A stretch of 64,000 bases of DNA from Methylocystis sp. KS32 (GTDB taxonomy: Bacteria > Pseudomonadota > Alphaproteobacteria > Rhizobiales > Beijerinckiaceae), in NCBI GenBank assembly GCA_002862095.1, contig PHSQ01000002.1:496001-560000 (forward strand), written 5' to 3'. This document shows, in pieces, positions 18,829-27,117 of the stretch (the stretch's first letter is position 1; each line of letters starts with the position of its first letter). Under the pieces are notes generated by a model. The model made no database searches. It saw nothing but the letters and a program-made list of their open reading frames with translations, and was not told the origin of the DNA. Both the position numbers and the translations under genes were made by a program.

Positions 18829-20691
18829 TTACGTCTCCTGCGCATCCGCCGCAAGCTCCAGCCATTGCTCCTCCGCCCCGGCCAGCGCCTTCGCAAGCTC
18901 CTCGCGTTGCGTGGCGAGGCGCGCGGCCTCCTGCGGATTGCGCGCGAAGGCGTTCGGGTCCGATAGCGCCGTATCCACCCGCGCGAGCAGTTCGGTGTAT
19001 TTGTTCATCTTCTCCTCGGCGGCCGCGAGTTGGCGGCGCATGAAGCCGGCGTCGCGCCGGGGCTTCGCGGGCGGCGCCTTTTCGGGTTTCTCCCGCGCCG
19101 GGGCGGGCGTTGCGCGTTCTTCCTCGCGGGATTTCGCGAGCACGTAGCGCGCATATTCGCCCATATCGCCGTCGAAATTGCGCACGCGGCCGTCCTCGAC
19201 CACCCACAGCCGGTCCGCGCAGGCCTCCAGCAGATAGCGGTCGTGCGAAACCATCACCACGGCGCCCTCGTATTCGTTGATCGCGGTGATGAGCGCGGCG
19301 CGGCTGTCGATGTCGAGATGGTTCGTCGGCTCGTCCAAAATCAGCAGATGCGGGGCGTGGAACGAAGCGACGCCGAGCAGCAGCCGCGCCTTTTCACCGC
19401 CCGAGAGCCGCTCGACCCTGGTGTCGGCGCGCGCGCCGGAAAACCCCGTTCGCGCCGCCATCGCGCGCACCCGCGCCTCGGGCGCGTCAGGCATCAGCCG
19501 GGAGAACACGCTATAGGGCGTATCGTTGAGGTTGAGATCGTCGACCTGATGTTGGGCGAAGAAGCCAACCTCCAGCTTGGGCGCGCGAACCGCCTTGCCG
19601 GCGAGCGGCTCCAGCCGTCCCCCGAGCAGCTTGGCGAAAGTCGATTTGCCGTTGCCATTGGCGCCAAGAAGGCCGATGCGATCCTCTTCGGTGAGACTGA
19701 GCGAGAGGCGCGACAGCACCACCCGTTCGCCATAGCCGACGCTGGCGTTTTCAAGCGAGATGATGGGCGGCGACAGCGGCCTTTGCGGCGAAGGCAGATG
19801 GATCGGCAGCACGGCCTCGTCGACGATCGCCACGACCTCCTGCATTTTGGCCAGGAGCTTCATGCGCGATTGCGCCTGCCGCGCCTTGGTCGCCTTGGCG
19901 CGGAAGCGGTCGACGAAAGCCTGCAGATGCTTGCGCTGCTCCTCCTGCTTCTTGCCGGCCTTGGCGGCGAGTTCCTGGGCCTCGCGCCGCTGCTTTTCGA
20001 AAGAGGAGTAATTTCCCTTGTAGAGCTGCAGCTTTCCGCGCTCAAGGTGCAGAATATGCGTCGCGACGTCGTCCAGAAGGTCGCGGTCGTGGCTGATGAC
20101 GATCACCGACGCCGGATAGCGCGAAAGATAATCGACCAGCCAAAGCGTGCCTTCAAGGTCGAGATAATTGGTGGGCTCGTCGAGGAGCAACAGATCGGGC
20201 CGCGCGAACAACACCGCGGCGAGCGCGACGCGCATCCGCCAGCCGCCCGAAAACTCCGCGAGCGGGCGCTGCTGGGCCTGCGAATCGAAACCAAGCCCGT
20301 GCAGGATCGCCGCCGCGCGCGCGGGCGCGGCATGGGCTTCGATATCGGCGAGACGGGTCTGGATTTCCGCGATTTCATGGGGATCGGTTTCCGTCCCGGC
20401 GCGCCCCAGCAAAGAGGCGCGCTCCAGATCGGCGGCGAGAACGAAGTCGATCAACCTCGTCGGGCCTCCCGGAGCCTCTTGCTCGACCCGCCCCAACCGC
20501 GCCCGCGCCGGTATGGAAATGGTTCCGCTTTCGGGCGCGATTTCGCCGGCGATCAGCCGGAACAGCGTGGTTTTTCCGGCGCCGTTGCGCCCGACGAATC
20601 CGGCGCGTCCCCGCGTCGGCAGGGCGACGCCCGCCTTGTCGAAGAGGATGCGCTCGCCGAGCCGGTAAGTGAGATCGTTGATGGTGAGCAT
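18829..20691 (-). CDS. ABC-F family ATPase (YheS/Uup-like)
   Basis: A 620-aa protein with two ABC ATPase cassettes and no membrane domain, the ABC-F type that acts on ribosomes or in DNA metabolism. Cassette 1: Walker A GRNGAGKTT, signature EFSGGWRMR, Walker B LLLLDEPTNYLD. Cassette 2: GANGNGKST, RLSGGEKAR, LLILDEPTNHLD. The linker between them (about residues 240-300) is charged and helical (KRREAQELAAKAGKKQEEQRK region), and the C-terminus has a coiled-coil extension (about 550-615). The overall plan is closest to YheS. Substrate state on the ribosome cannot be told from sequence. Confidence 0.93.
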   Translation of the reverse strand: MLTINDLTYRLGERILFDKAGVALPTRGRAGFVGRNGAGKTTLFRLIAGEIAPESGTISIPARARLGRVEQEAPGGPTRLIDFVLAADLERASLLGRAGTETDPHEIAEIQTRLADIEAHAAPARAAAILHGLGFDSQAQQRPLAEFSGGWRMRVALAAVLFARPDLLLLDEPTNYLDLEGTLWLVDYLSRYPASVIVISHDRDLLDDVATHILHLERGKLQLYKGNYSSFEKQRREAQELAAKAGKKQEEQRKHLQAFVDRFRAKATKARQAQSRMKLLAKMQEVVAIVDEAVLPIHLPSPQRPLSPPIISLENASVGYGERVVLSRLSLSLTEEDRIGLLGANGNGKSTFAKLLGGRLEPLAGKAVRAPKLEVGFFAQHQVDDLNLNDTPYSVFSRLMPDAPEARVRAMAARTGFSGARADTRVERLSGGEKARLLLGVASFHAPHLLILDEPTNHLDIDSRAALITAINEYEGAVVMVSHDRYLLEACADRLWVVEDGRVRNFDGDMGEYARYVLAKSREEERATPAPAREKPEKAPPAKPRRDAGFMRRQLAAAEEKMNKYTELLARVDTALSDPNAFARNPQEAARLATQREELAKALAGAEEQWLELAADAQET

Positions 20692-20849
20692 GGCCGCTTT
20701 CGGGGGCCGCCCCTTTGGTGGAAGGCGGCGCGTTTTCCCCGGTTTAGGGCATTTCCGGCAAGTTGCGCAAACCGAACTCCGAGACCCTTGTCATCCGCCC
20801 CCGGCCCCTCTATAGATCACCCCGCTTCGACGCCTCGCGGCGAAGCCTC

Positions 20850-20925
20850 GCGCCCATCGTCTAGAGGCCTAGGACGTCGCCCTTTCACGGCGAAAACAGG
20901 GGTTCGAATCCCCTTGGGCGCGCCA
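20850..20925 (+). tRNA. tRNA-Glu (UUC)
   Basis: A full cloverleaf can be drawn: acceptor GCGCCCA pairs with TGGGCGC, the anticodon stem TCGCC/GGCGA encloses the loop CTTTCAC with anticodon TTC at 20884-20886, and the T arm reads AGGGGTTCGAATCCCCT. A genome-encoded CCA ends the gene. Confidence 0.97.
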
Positions 20926-21115
20926 ATAAAATCAATGAGTTGCGATTTGGCTCGGCGCCGACTGGCGCGGCGTTCGCGGTAACCGCCCGGCATGACCGCG
21001 GCCGGATCGTATCCGCCGGCAGGCTGAGAAGCGCGCTCATTCCACGCGCCGCCCATTATGCGGCGGGGCGCCCCCTGTGAGCGCCCTCATCCGCGATGCG
21101 CGAGACGATAACAGC

Positions 21116-21140
21116 AAAAAGGCCGTCCCGAAGGACGACC
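21116..21140 (-). terminator. Intrinsic terminator after the glycine-rich protein gene
   Basis: On the minus strand GGTCGTCC, a TTCG tetraloop and GGACGGCC form an 8-bp stem (one G-T pair), immediately followed by five T residues. It lies about 70 bp after the stop of the gene at 21211-21513. Confidence 0.85.
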
Positions 21141-21210
21141 ATGTACTGTCCGCTGAACGCATCAAACACAACGCTAGCCAAGCAGGGACCGCCGAGTCAT
21201 TTCAGAAACC

Positions 21211-21513
21211 TCAGTGGCGATGATCGTCACCCCAGCCACCGCCGCCGTAGCCACGCCCCCAATCGCCGCCGCCCCAGCCGCCGCCACCGTAGCCGTGACC
21301 CCGCCCGCCGCCGTAGCCTCCACCCCAGCCGCCATGGCGTCCGCGATTGCCATACCCCCCGCCATAGTGGCCATGTTTCCATTTTACCCGTAAGATCGCT
21401 TCGTCGGTTTGCCCTGCGATTACTTGCGACGATGGGGTGAATGGCGTGGCTCCGGCGGGCGCGGCGAAAGCGACGCCCAAGGCGAGGAGCGCGCTGGCAA
21501 TAATGGGCTTCAT
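21211..21513 (-). CDS. Secreted glycine-rich protein
   Basis: A 100-aa protein with a clear signal peptide (residues 1-22, ending AGA) and a short mature head (SSQVIAGQTDEAILRVKW). The last half is almost only Gly, with Tyr, Trp, Arg, His and Asp (HYGGGYGNRGRHGGWGG and similar). Such low-complexity secreted proteins are frequent in Hyphomicrobiales and their roles are unknown. A strong intrinsic terminator follows. The single reading direction with signal peptide and terminator supports a real gene. Confidence 0.72.
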   Translation of the reverse strand: MKPIIASALLALGVAFAAPAGATPFTPSSQVIAGQTDEAILRVKWKHGHYGGGYGNRGRHGGWGGGYGGGRGHGYGGGGWGGGDWGRGYGGGGWGDDHRH

Positions 21514-21794
21514 GGCTATTCTCCAATTCAGTTATGTATATCGTACACGGTAGAGAGCCTTCACGGCGAGACTCGGAAACTACTCAATCCGATGGATCGG
21601 AAACAGTGAGGATCGGATAGAGTTTGGCGCCGAAGGCTTCCACGAAAGGTTGGAAAGTAAACGGCCCGTCGCACCATCCGCGCTCGCATCGCATTTAACG
21701 CGTCTCGTCCGGCGGGTGAAACGGCCTCGCGCTGATCTACCTATCTTCCGCACGCCATCGTGGTTCGACGCACATGACAAAAGGAGACGCCCTA

Positions 21795-22007
21795 ATGAAC
21801 GACGTTCACTTCTCCCGCCGGGCGATATTGGCCGGTCTCGCCGCCGCAGCGGGGTTAGGCGCGTTCGCGCCGGAAGCGTTGGCGCTCAATCCCCAGCCGC
21901 TGCCTCCCGGCCTGCGCGCTAGCGGAGCGGTCACGCACAGGCGCCAACATGGCCTGACCATGCGGACGCAACGCAAGGGCGCCAAGGGCCGCGGAGCGGC
22001 GCATTAA
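21795..22007 (+). CDS. Small protein with twin-arginine signal
   Basis: A 70-aa product from the ATG at 21795 (AAGGAG lies just upstream at about 21780; an in-frame ATG at 21774 precedes it). The N-terminus SRRAILAGLAAAAGLGAFAP has the twin-arginine and hydrophobic region of a TAT signal. The mature part starts LNPQPLPPG and is short and basic. No family is recognised. Cofactor-bearing TAT proteins are normally larger, so this may be a small envelope peptide or a truncated protein. Confidence 0.55.
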   Translation: MNDVHFSRRAILAGLAAAAGLGAFAPEALALNPQPLPPGLRASGAVTHRRQHGLTMRTQRKGAKGRGAAH

Positions 22008-22060
22008 ACCCGAAAACGAATAAATGGAGACGAAGCCGGGCGGATGCGGGAAGCGATCCG

Positions 22061-22510
22061 TTAAATCTCTTTCCGATCGGAAATCATGTCGAGATGCGCC
22101 TCGAACAGATCGCCGATATCCAGCGGATGAGCCCTGTCGAGAAGACCGTGACGAATGACGCCGAACCAAATCGGCGCGCTAAGGAGTTGAGGATATTCGA
22201 TCAGCCTGTCGTTGCTCAATTCCCCTCTCGCTCGCGCGGACGACGCCAGCTTTTTGATTTGCTCGAGAAGCGAATCGAACATTTCACGGCGGTAAATCTC
22301 GACGAGCGCCGGAAACCTGACCCCTTTGGCCAGGACAAGCCTGGCGATCGCCGCGCGGTGTCGGCGTTGTCAATGGTGGAATCGCCGAATGACGCGCTGG
22401 AACGAATGGCCGGTTTTTACGCCAGAATACTCTTCGCGCTGTGGCGCAATAAGACTTGCCAGAGCGCGCCGCGCCGCAAACGCGGACAGGTGAGGCGGAG
22501 TTGGTTGGCG
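22061..22510 (-). pseudogene. Decayed TetR-type regulator, C-terminal part
   Basis: Pieces of a TetR-family C-terminal domain appear in different frames of the minus strand. The 3' part is open (VRFPALVEIYRREMFDSLL onwards to 22061, with the typical IWFGVIRHGLLD). Upstream, RHRAAIARLVLAKG continues it in frame, but the preceding sequence LSAFAARRALASLIAPQ is in another frame and ends at a stop near 22375. No helix-turn-helix part is found. At least one frameshift and loss of the 5' end are therefore implied. A repeat element (22657-22752) lies at the broken end. Confidence 0.4.
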
Positions 22511-22656
22511 TGACCATGTCAGGCGAGACCATACCACGCTCCCCGGCCGGCGCCGTGCAAGATCAGGTTGAATTCGTTGACGACTTTCTGAACCGCGTTT
22601 TTGCCGCGACTTGCGCCCCAAGCGGGTTCAGTCTTTGACCAATGGTGCGCTTGGGT

Positions 22657-22752
22657 TACGGCGACAGGGGTACGGCGACAGTGAACTTAATTGAAAAGCT
22701 CGCCTGCAAACCACATCGAGTGAACTGTCGCCGCCCCCCTGTCATCACCGTA
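22657..22752. repeat. Inverted pair of family B repeat ends
   Basis: The left arm reads TTACGGCGACAGGGG then TACGGCGACAGTGAACT. The right arm, read on the minus strand, gives TTACGGTGATGACAGGGG then GCGGCGACAGTTCACTC. The arms enclose about 25 bp. The structure is that of a small non-autonomous mobile element; no transposase is present. Confidence 0.6.
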
Positions 22753-22845
22753 AACTCTCGATAGGTCTTCGAGCTTCGTTCGTGGCGGGCTTGGAACGCG
22801 GCGAAAAAACGATAGGGGCTTGGAGGAAGATTCCAGCTTCAGCTC

Positions 22846-23667
22846 TCATAATCCCGCGAGGGCTGAAAGCACTTCCGGCGCTATAATCACCAGACCGCCG
22901 CCGACCGACAAAATAACCGCTGTGGCCCGAGCCAATGGCCGCACCCGAGGCAATGTTTTTTCCGCAAAAACAACGACGGTCAACGTCGCCAGGATGGCCA
23001 GGTTGATCATGCCTAGCGGGAACATGATGGCGCACAGGAGCCAACAGCACCCCAGGCAATAAACGCCGTGAAGCACGCCCATCTGCACGGCGCCCTTCAC
23101 GCCGTCGCGCCAGGACGTCATGATGAAGCTGAGCGGCGTCCGGCACTTGGACAGGCACAAATCCTTGATGGGGGTCAACTGGTAAAGGCCCGCCGCAACA
23201 AGGATCGCGCCGCCGAAACGTAACGTCGTCTCCGCCGAGAATGCCGCGCGAGCGGCGAGGGCCTCGAAGGCGACAGCGCCAAGGTAAGCGGCGACGCCCG
23301 ACAGCATCCAGACAATCATATATCCGGCCAGGAACGCCCAGGTCGCGACAAAAGCTTGGCCTCGCTGACGCTTATTTTTCTGCATATTGTGAAAGGTGAG
23401 CAACATCGGCGCGGCGGTGGGAAACATCATGGCGACGGTCATCGCCATCCACATCGCGACGAACGGCGGCGCCTGCATCCCCATGGTTGGCAAGGCCATG
23501 GGCGGCTCGAGGTGCTGGTGCATCCCCGCCCTCTGCCAGACGAGCCACGCCCAGGCCCCCGCGCAGAGCGCGATGAGAATGCCCAAAATGACGTTTCGTT
23601 GCGCCGAAATGGGGTCTATCCGGGAGTCTTCCATTTTCACTGCTTGAGCCGCCGTCAGTTCGCCCAT
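22846..23667 (-). CDS. DUF2182 integral membrane protein
   Basis: A 273-aa membrane protein of the DUF2182 family (predicted metal-binding membrane protein). About seven hydrophobic segments; family motifs include MAMTVAMMFPTAAPML, a KDLCLSKCRTPL cysteine pair and HGVYCLGCCWLLCAIMFPLG. It overlaps the end of the DUF1326 gene by 13 bp, so the two are translationally coupled; this pairing recurs in many bacteria. An internal ATG at about 23634 is an alternative start. The cysteines and histidines suggest metal handling, but no function is established. Confidence 0.88.
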   Translation of the reverse strand: MGELTAAQAVKMEDSRIDPISAQRNVILGILIALCAGAWAWLVWQRAGMHQHLEPPMALPTMGMQAPPFVAMWMAMTVAMMFPTAAPMLLTFHNMQKNKRQRGQAFVATWAFLAGYMIVWMLSGVAAYLGAVAFEALAARAAFSAETTLRFGGAILVAAGLYQLTPIKDLCLSKCRTPLSFIMTSWRDGVKGAVQMGVLHGVYCLGCCWLLCAIMFPLGMINLAILATLTVVVFAEKTLPRVRPLARATAVILSVGGGLVIIAPEVLSALAGL

Positions 23668-24278
23668 TCAATGGGCGCGTAATGGCCGTTTCGACCGGAA
23701 TTGTTCCAGTTCATGCCGTGGTCGACGAAGCTGTTGCCCTCGCGGCCGACAGCGAGAGCGATTTTTTCCGGGGCGACGGGATGGCCGCTCATCGCCCAAA
23801 TTTCGCCGCTCGGATGCATGCCGGTCAGCGGGTCCACGGCCATGGCCAGCACCCCCGGGATTTCAACGGAGCGCGACTTTCCGTCGATCGCATATTTGAT
23901 CGCGGCCTTCTTCACCCCGAGATGCGTTCCGACCAGCGGTGCGAAGGCCGCCATCGGCCCGCCTTCGGCGCCGCCGAAGATCGCCCCGATCGCGGCGGTT
24001 TGTGCGTCGCTCGCGCGTTCATCGACATAGACCGCGAGAGTCCAGTCGCCCTCGGCCATAGGGCCGGGCGTATGGGCCGCAAGCGCCACATTGAGCCCAT
24101 CGAGCGCAACGTCGCCGTAGCTGCCCTTTTCGATATGAAAAGCCATCACGACGTCACAGAAGCCCTGCGACGGCTGCTCGGCCATGGCCTTGGTCGAGAA
24201 CACGCAGGGGCAGACGACGTTGCAGTTGCAATTCTCGAAATAGTCGCCGATGAGGCGCCATTTTTTTTGAGCCGTCAT
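23655..24278 (-). CDS. DUF1326 domain protein
   Basis: A 207-aa soluble protein of the DUF1326 family. The N-terminus carries the conserved cysteine cluster ENCNCNVVCPCVFS, a likely metal or redox site, followed by a beta-rich domain of about 180 residues (GDWTLAVYVDERASD, then SGHPVAPEKIALAVG). It is cotranscribed with and overlaps the DUF2182 membrane protein. A GGAGACACAAAT leader precedes its ATG. Function unknown; a role with the membrane partner in metal or thiol chemistry is inference. Confidence 0.88.
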   Translation of the reverse strand: MTAQKKWRLIGDYFENCNCNVVCPCVFSTKAMAEQPSQGFCDVVMAFHIEKGSYGDVALDGLNVALAAHTPGPMAEGDWTLAVYVDERASDAQTAAIGAIFGGAEGGPMAAFAPLVGTHLGVKKAAIKYAIDGKSRSVEIPGVLAMAVDPLTGMHPSGEIWAMSGHPVAPEKIALAVGREGNSFVDHGMNWNNSGRNGHYAPIEWAN

Positions 24279-24308
24279 TTGTGTCTCCTTGCCTTCAGAG
24301 CCGCGTCG

Positions 24309-25055
24309 TCAGAAGGGCTCCTTGAATGGCCTTAGATCCAGTTCATGCGTCCAGGCGCTGCGCGGCTGGCTATGTAGAGTCCAATAGGCGTCCGCGATGG
24401 CGTCGACGGCGAGCAAACCGTCGGCGCCCTTGGAGCGGACATATTCGGCGAAATTGGTCGCGGCATAGTCGCCCTCGATCACGCCGTCAATGACCACATG
24501 GGCGCAATGAACGCCCTGCGGGCCGAATTCGCGCGCCAGCCCCTGCGCCACGGCGCGCAATCCGGCTTTGGCGGCGCCGAAAGCGAGGAAGGGCGGGCGG
24601 GTTCTCAATGAGGCGGTGGCGCCGGTGAAAAGGACCGTCCCCTTCCCACGCGGAGCCATGCGGCGCGCCGCCTCCCGGCCGACGACGAAGCCGCCGAAGG
24701 CGTTTTGGCGCCAGAGGCGCTCAAAGAGTTCCGGCGTCGTCTCCAAGGCGGAGGCGGCGACATTGCTGCCGACATTGTAGGCCACAAGCTCCACGCCGCC
24801 GTCCCCGTCCGCATCCTCGAAGAGGGTGGCGACGTCCGCCTCATTGGCGGCGTCGGCGACTTTGGCGGAGACCGCGCCGCCGGCCGCCGCGATTTGCTCC
24901 GCGACGACGCGCAGCCGCTCGGGCGTGCGACTTGCAATGGTGACGCGCAGGCCCTCTTGCGCGAAACGTCTCGCCAGCGCGGCGCCGAGACCTGTCTCGG
25001 CGCCGACGCCAATCACGACCGCCGCGCCGTTAGGCGGCGCTTTTTTCTTCTTCAT
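24309..25055 (-). CDS. SDR-family oxidoreductase with Phe for catalytic Tyr
   Basis: A 248-aa short-chain dehydrogenase/reductase. The nucleotide-binding motif is GVGAETGLGAALARRF with SRTPERL after beta-2, the NVG segment replaces NNAG, and GTVLFTGATASL holds the usual Ser region as Thr/Ala. The catalytic YxxxK is FLAFGAAKAGL here, so Tyr is replaced by Phe while Lys remains. This suggests altered or lost catalysis or a binding role. It is 31 bp upstream of the DUF1326 gene in the same direction and may share its transcript. Confidence 0.88.
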   Translation of the reverse strand: MKKKKAPPNGAAVVIGVGAETGLGAALARRFAQEGLRVTIASRTPERLRVVAEQIAAAGGAVSAKVADAANEADVATLFEDADGDGGVELVAYNVGSNVAASALETTPELFERLWRQNAFGGFVVGREAARRMAPRGKGTVLFTGATASLRTRPPFLAFGAAKAGLRAVAQGLAREFGPQGVHCAHVVIDGVIEGDYAATNFAEYVRSKGADGLLAVDAIADAYWTLHSQPRSAWTHELDLRPFKEPF

Positions 25056-25087
25056 GACGCTCTCGAACCTCCCCGGCGGCCGTTTCG

Positions 25088-25747
25088 TTACGCCCGTCCG
25101 AAGAGGAGGATGAAGTTGTTCGCCGGCATGTCCAAGATTTTCTTCAAAGCGATATTATGGACGTTGGCGGCCTTCTCGAGATCCTTCACGTCCTTGAGGC
25201 CCCATTCGGCAACTTTGGGCGCGAGAATTTCCTGATCGAATGCCGCGTTTGACTCTGTCGTGTATTGGCCGCCGACCTTGAACGGGCCATAGATCGCGAC
25301 GAAACCATCTTTGGTGAGGACTCGATCGGCTACCTGAGCGATGCCGTCGCAGATGGAGACGGGCGCCACCTGGAACAGATTGACGACGAAAATCGCGTCA
25401 TAGAGCCGGTCGTCGGCGCTGGGCCATGTCTCCGGAGCCGTGAGGTCAATCTTGATCGGATCGGCGATATTGCCATTGCCGTGGTCTGCCCGCTTCTTCT
25501 TGATCGCGTCGAACACCCCGACGTCATAGTCGGAAGGTTGGAAGGTCACGCCAGGAAAATGCGGCGCGAAGTAATTGACGTGATTGCCGGAGCCGCTCGC
25601 GAGCTCCATCACGTTTCCGCTTGCTGGAAAAATCTCCTTGAAGACGGATAGGATCGGCTCCCGGTTGCGATTTCCCGCCCATGCGACATAGGGGCTGAGC
25701 GGATGCGGATCGATCGGCGGGCGGTCAGCGGGCACGTTGACGGTCAT
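25088..25747 (-). CDS. DUF938 SAM-dependent methyltransferase-like protein
   Basis: A 219-aa protein of the DUF938 family, a methyltransferase fold. The SAM-binding motif is VMELASGSGNHVNYFA, followed by FQPSDYDVGVFDAI, FVVNLFQVAP and GFVAIYGPFKVGG, and the C-terminal ANNFILLFGR. Substrate unknown. It runs in the same direction as the SDR, DUF1326 and DUF2182 genes, 32 bp before the SDR, so the four may be one operon. Confidence 0.88.
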   Translation of the reverse strand: MTVNVPADRPPIDPHPLSPYVAWAGNRNREPILSVFKEIFPASGNVMELASGSGNHVNYFAPHFPGVTFQPSDYDVGVFDAIKKKRADHGNGNIADPIKIDLTAPETWPSADDRLYDAIFVVNLFQVAPVSICDGIAQVADRVLTKDGFVAIYGPFKVGGQYTTESNAAFDQEILAPKVAEWGLKDVKDLEKAANVHNIALKKILDMPANNFILLFGRA

Positions 25748-25995
25748 GGCGAAACTCCTCGTTTTTTATTATTGCTTGCAGAGGCGGAGCGATACGGCTC
25801 GAATACTAGCCGACGGCTCTATCCTGGCTTTTTGCTGCGGTGCTATGCCGCAGGGAAGCTTTAAAGATCGGCGCCCAAGCCGTAAAATTCGAAAATTTCA
25901 TAAGCCCATTAAAAGAATTAAACCTCTAGACGAGATAGTGTTTGACCGGCGAGGCGAATGATCGAGCCACAACTCGAGGACATGGAGTTACAGGG

Positions 25996-26045
25996 TTACG
26001 GGGATTACGGCGACAGTCCACTCCATCGACTTACGGGGGAGGCTT
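25996..26045. repeat. Family B repeat, single end
   Basis: Reads GGATTACGGCGACAGTCCACTCC, sharing the core GCGACAGTCCACTC with sites near 49588 and related versions near 50037 and 51676. It lies in the 423-bp stretch 25748-26170, in which no gene is supported. Confidence 0.55.
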
Positions 26046-26170
26046 CGGAGCCGGTGGCGCGATCAGGGGGGGCCGACGCGGCCTTGGGCGTCTTCGACCA
26101 CGACGACATCCCCCTGCTCCGCAGGCGCGCCATGAATTCAAGGATGTGAATTCATGGATGTTGCGCGACT

Positions 26171-26980
26171 CTACTTTATAGCAACACTATAGATGACGTT
26201 CGCGGCGATGGCGTCGCACGGCCCCAACAGGGCGAGATTCCGATCTCGGACCCGCCCGAGCGTTGGAAGATCCAACTGCGCGAGCGTTCCGCGATAGCCG
26301 CTGCCCATGGCGACCAGCCACCAATCTTCGGGCGCGTTGATGGGATGACTTTCGGCTTCCTCGACGATTTCCGCATCCACGATCCCAGCTTCGGAGAGCA
26401 TCTCGCGCAGGCCCGAAGGCGTGGAAATCCGCTCCCAGGGATTGAAGCCGTTCAGGAGGTCGGGGCGTTCCTCGCCGATCGCGCTCCAGAAAGCCGTATT
26501 TGCCGGCTCGAATAAATCCGGTCCCCATGTCGTGATGGCGAGCCGCCCATTCGGGCGCACCATTCGCCACAGCTCCTTGGTGGCCGCAACCATGTCGGGG
26601 ACAAAGAAAATCCCGAAGACGCAGACCACGACGTCGAAACTCGCATCGGGGTAGCCGAGAGCCAGCATGTCGCCCACCTCGAACCGAATATTTCCAAGAC
26701 CCTTCTCGTGGGCCTTTGCTTCCCCCAAGGCGACGAGCCGCTCGGCCAGATCGACCGCGATGACCTTTCCTTCCGGCCCGACAGCTTCGCCGGCGGGCAA
26801 AGCCGAGCCGCCGCTCCCACAGCAAACGTCGAGGACGGTTTCGCCCGCGCACAGCCCGAGACGATCGACCGTGCGACGCCCGAAGCGATGCCAGAAGGAA
26901 CTGACCGGATGGTCGAAATAATCCGCCGCCGCATTGTAAGCGGCGGCGGTCTTGGCCTTCGCCAGTTCCAATTTGTTCAT
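26171..26980 (-). CDS. Class I SAM-dependent methyltransferase (UbiE-like)
   Basis: A 269-aa protein from MNKLELAK; the frame is open 34 codons further upstream but that part is arginine-rich and unlike the family. Motif I is VLDVCCGSGGSALPAG, post-I VIAVDLAERL, then FEVGDMLALGYPDASFD and VRPNGRLAITTW, an order typical of UbiE/Coq5-type enzymes. It follows acr3 in the ars operon direction but lacks the spaced cysteines of arsenite methyltransferase ArsM; the two Cys next to each other in motif I are not the ArsM set. Substrate unknown. Confidence 0.85.
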   Translation of the reverse strand: MNKLELAKAKTAAAYNAAADYFDHPVSSFWHRFGRRTVDRLGLCAGETVLDVCCGSGGSALPAGEAVGPEGKVIAVDLAERLVALGEAKAHEKGLGNIRFEVGDMLALGYPDASFDVVVCVFGIFFVPDMVAATKELWRMVRPNGRLAITTWGPDLFEPANTAFWSAIGEERPDLLNGFNPWERISTPSGLREMLSEAGIVDAEIVEEAESHPINAPEDWWLVAMGSGYRGTLAQLDLPTLGRVRDRNLALLGPCDAIAANVIYSVAIK

Positions 26981-27117
26981 TTGATGCTTCCGCTTATTCT
27001 CTCGGCGCCAGGTCCGGCGCGAAACCGGACCCGACATAGAGAACCTCCGCCAGCTGCTTGGCGGCGATTGCAATCGAGACAACAGTCTCGTCCAAATGCG
27101 TTTTCTTCTTTACGGGC

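Noticed and set aside
19030..20982. A 650-residue plus-strand frame
   Set aside because: It is the antisense of the ABC-F gene with typical histidine/arginine/glycine bias, and it runs through the tRNA-Glu gene.
26171..26980. Arsenite methyltransferase ArsM
   Set aside because: The gene follows the ars operon, but the conserved, widely spaced ArsM cysteines are missing and the motifs fit UbiE-like enzymes.
26994..27117. Possible small gene between acr3 and the methyltransferase
   Set aside because: The short frame there is an extension of acr3-antisense-like sequence without a start or recognisable domain.
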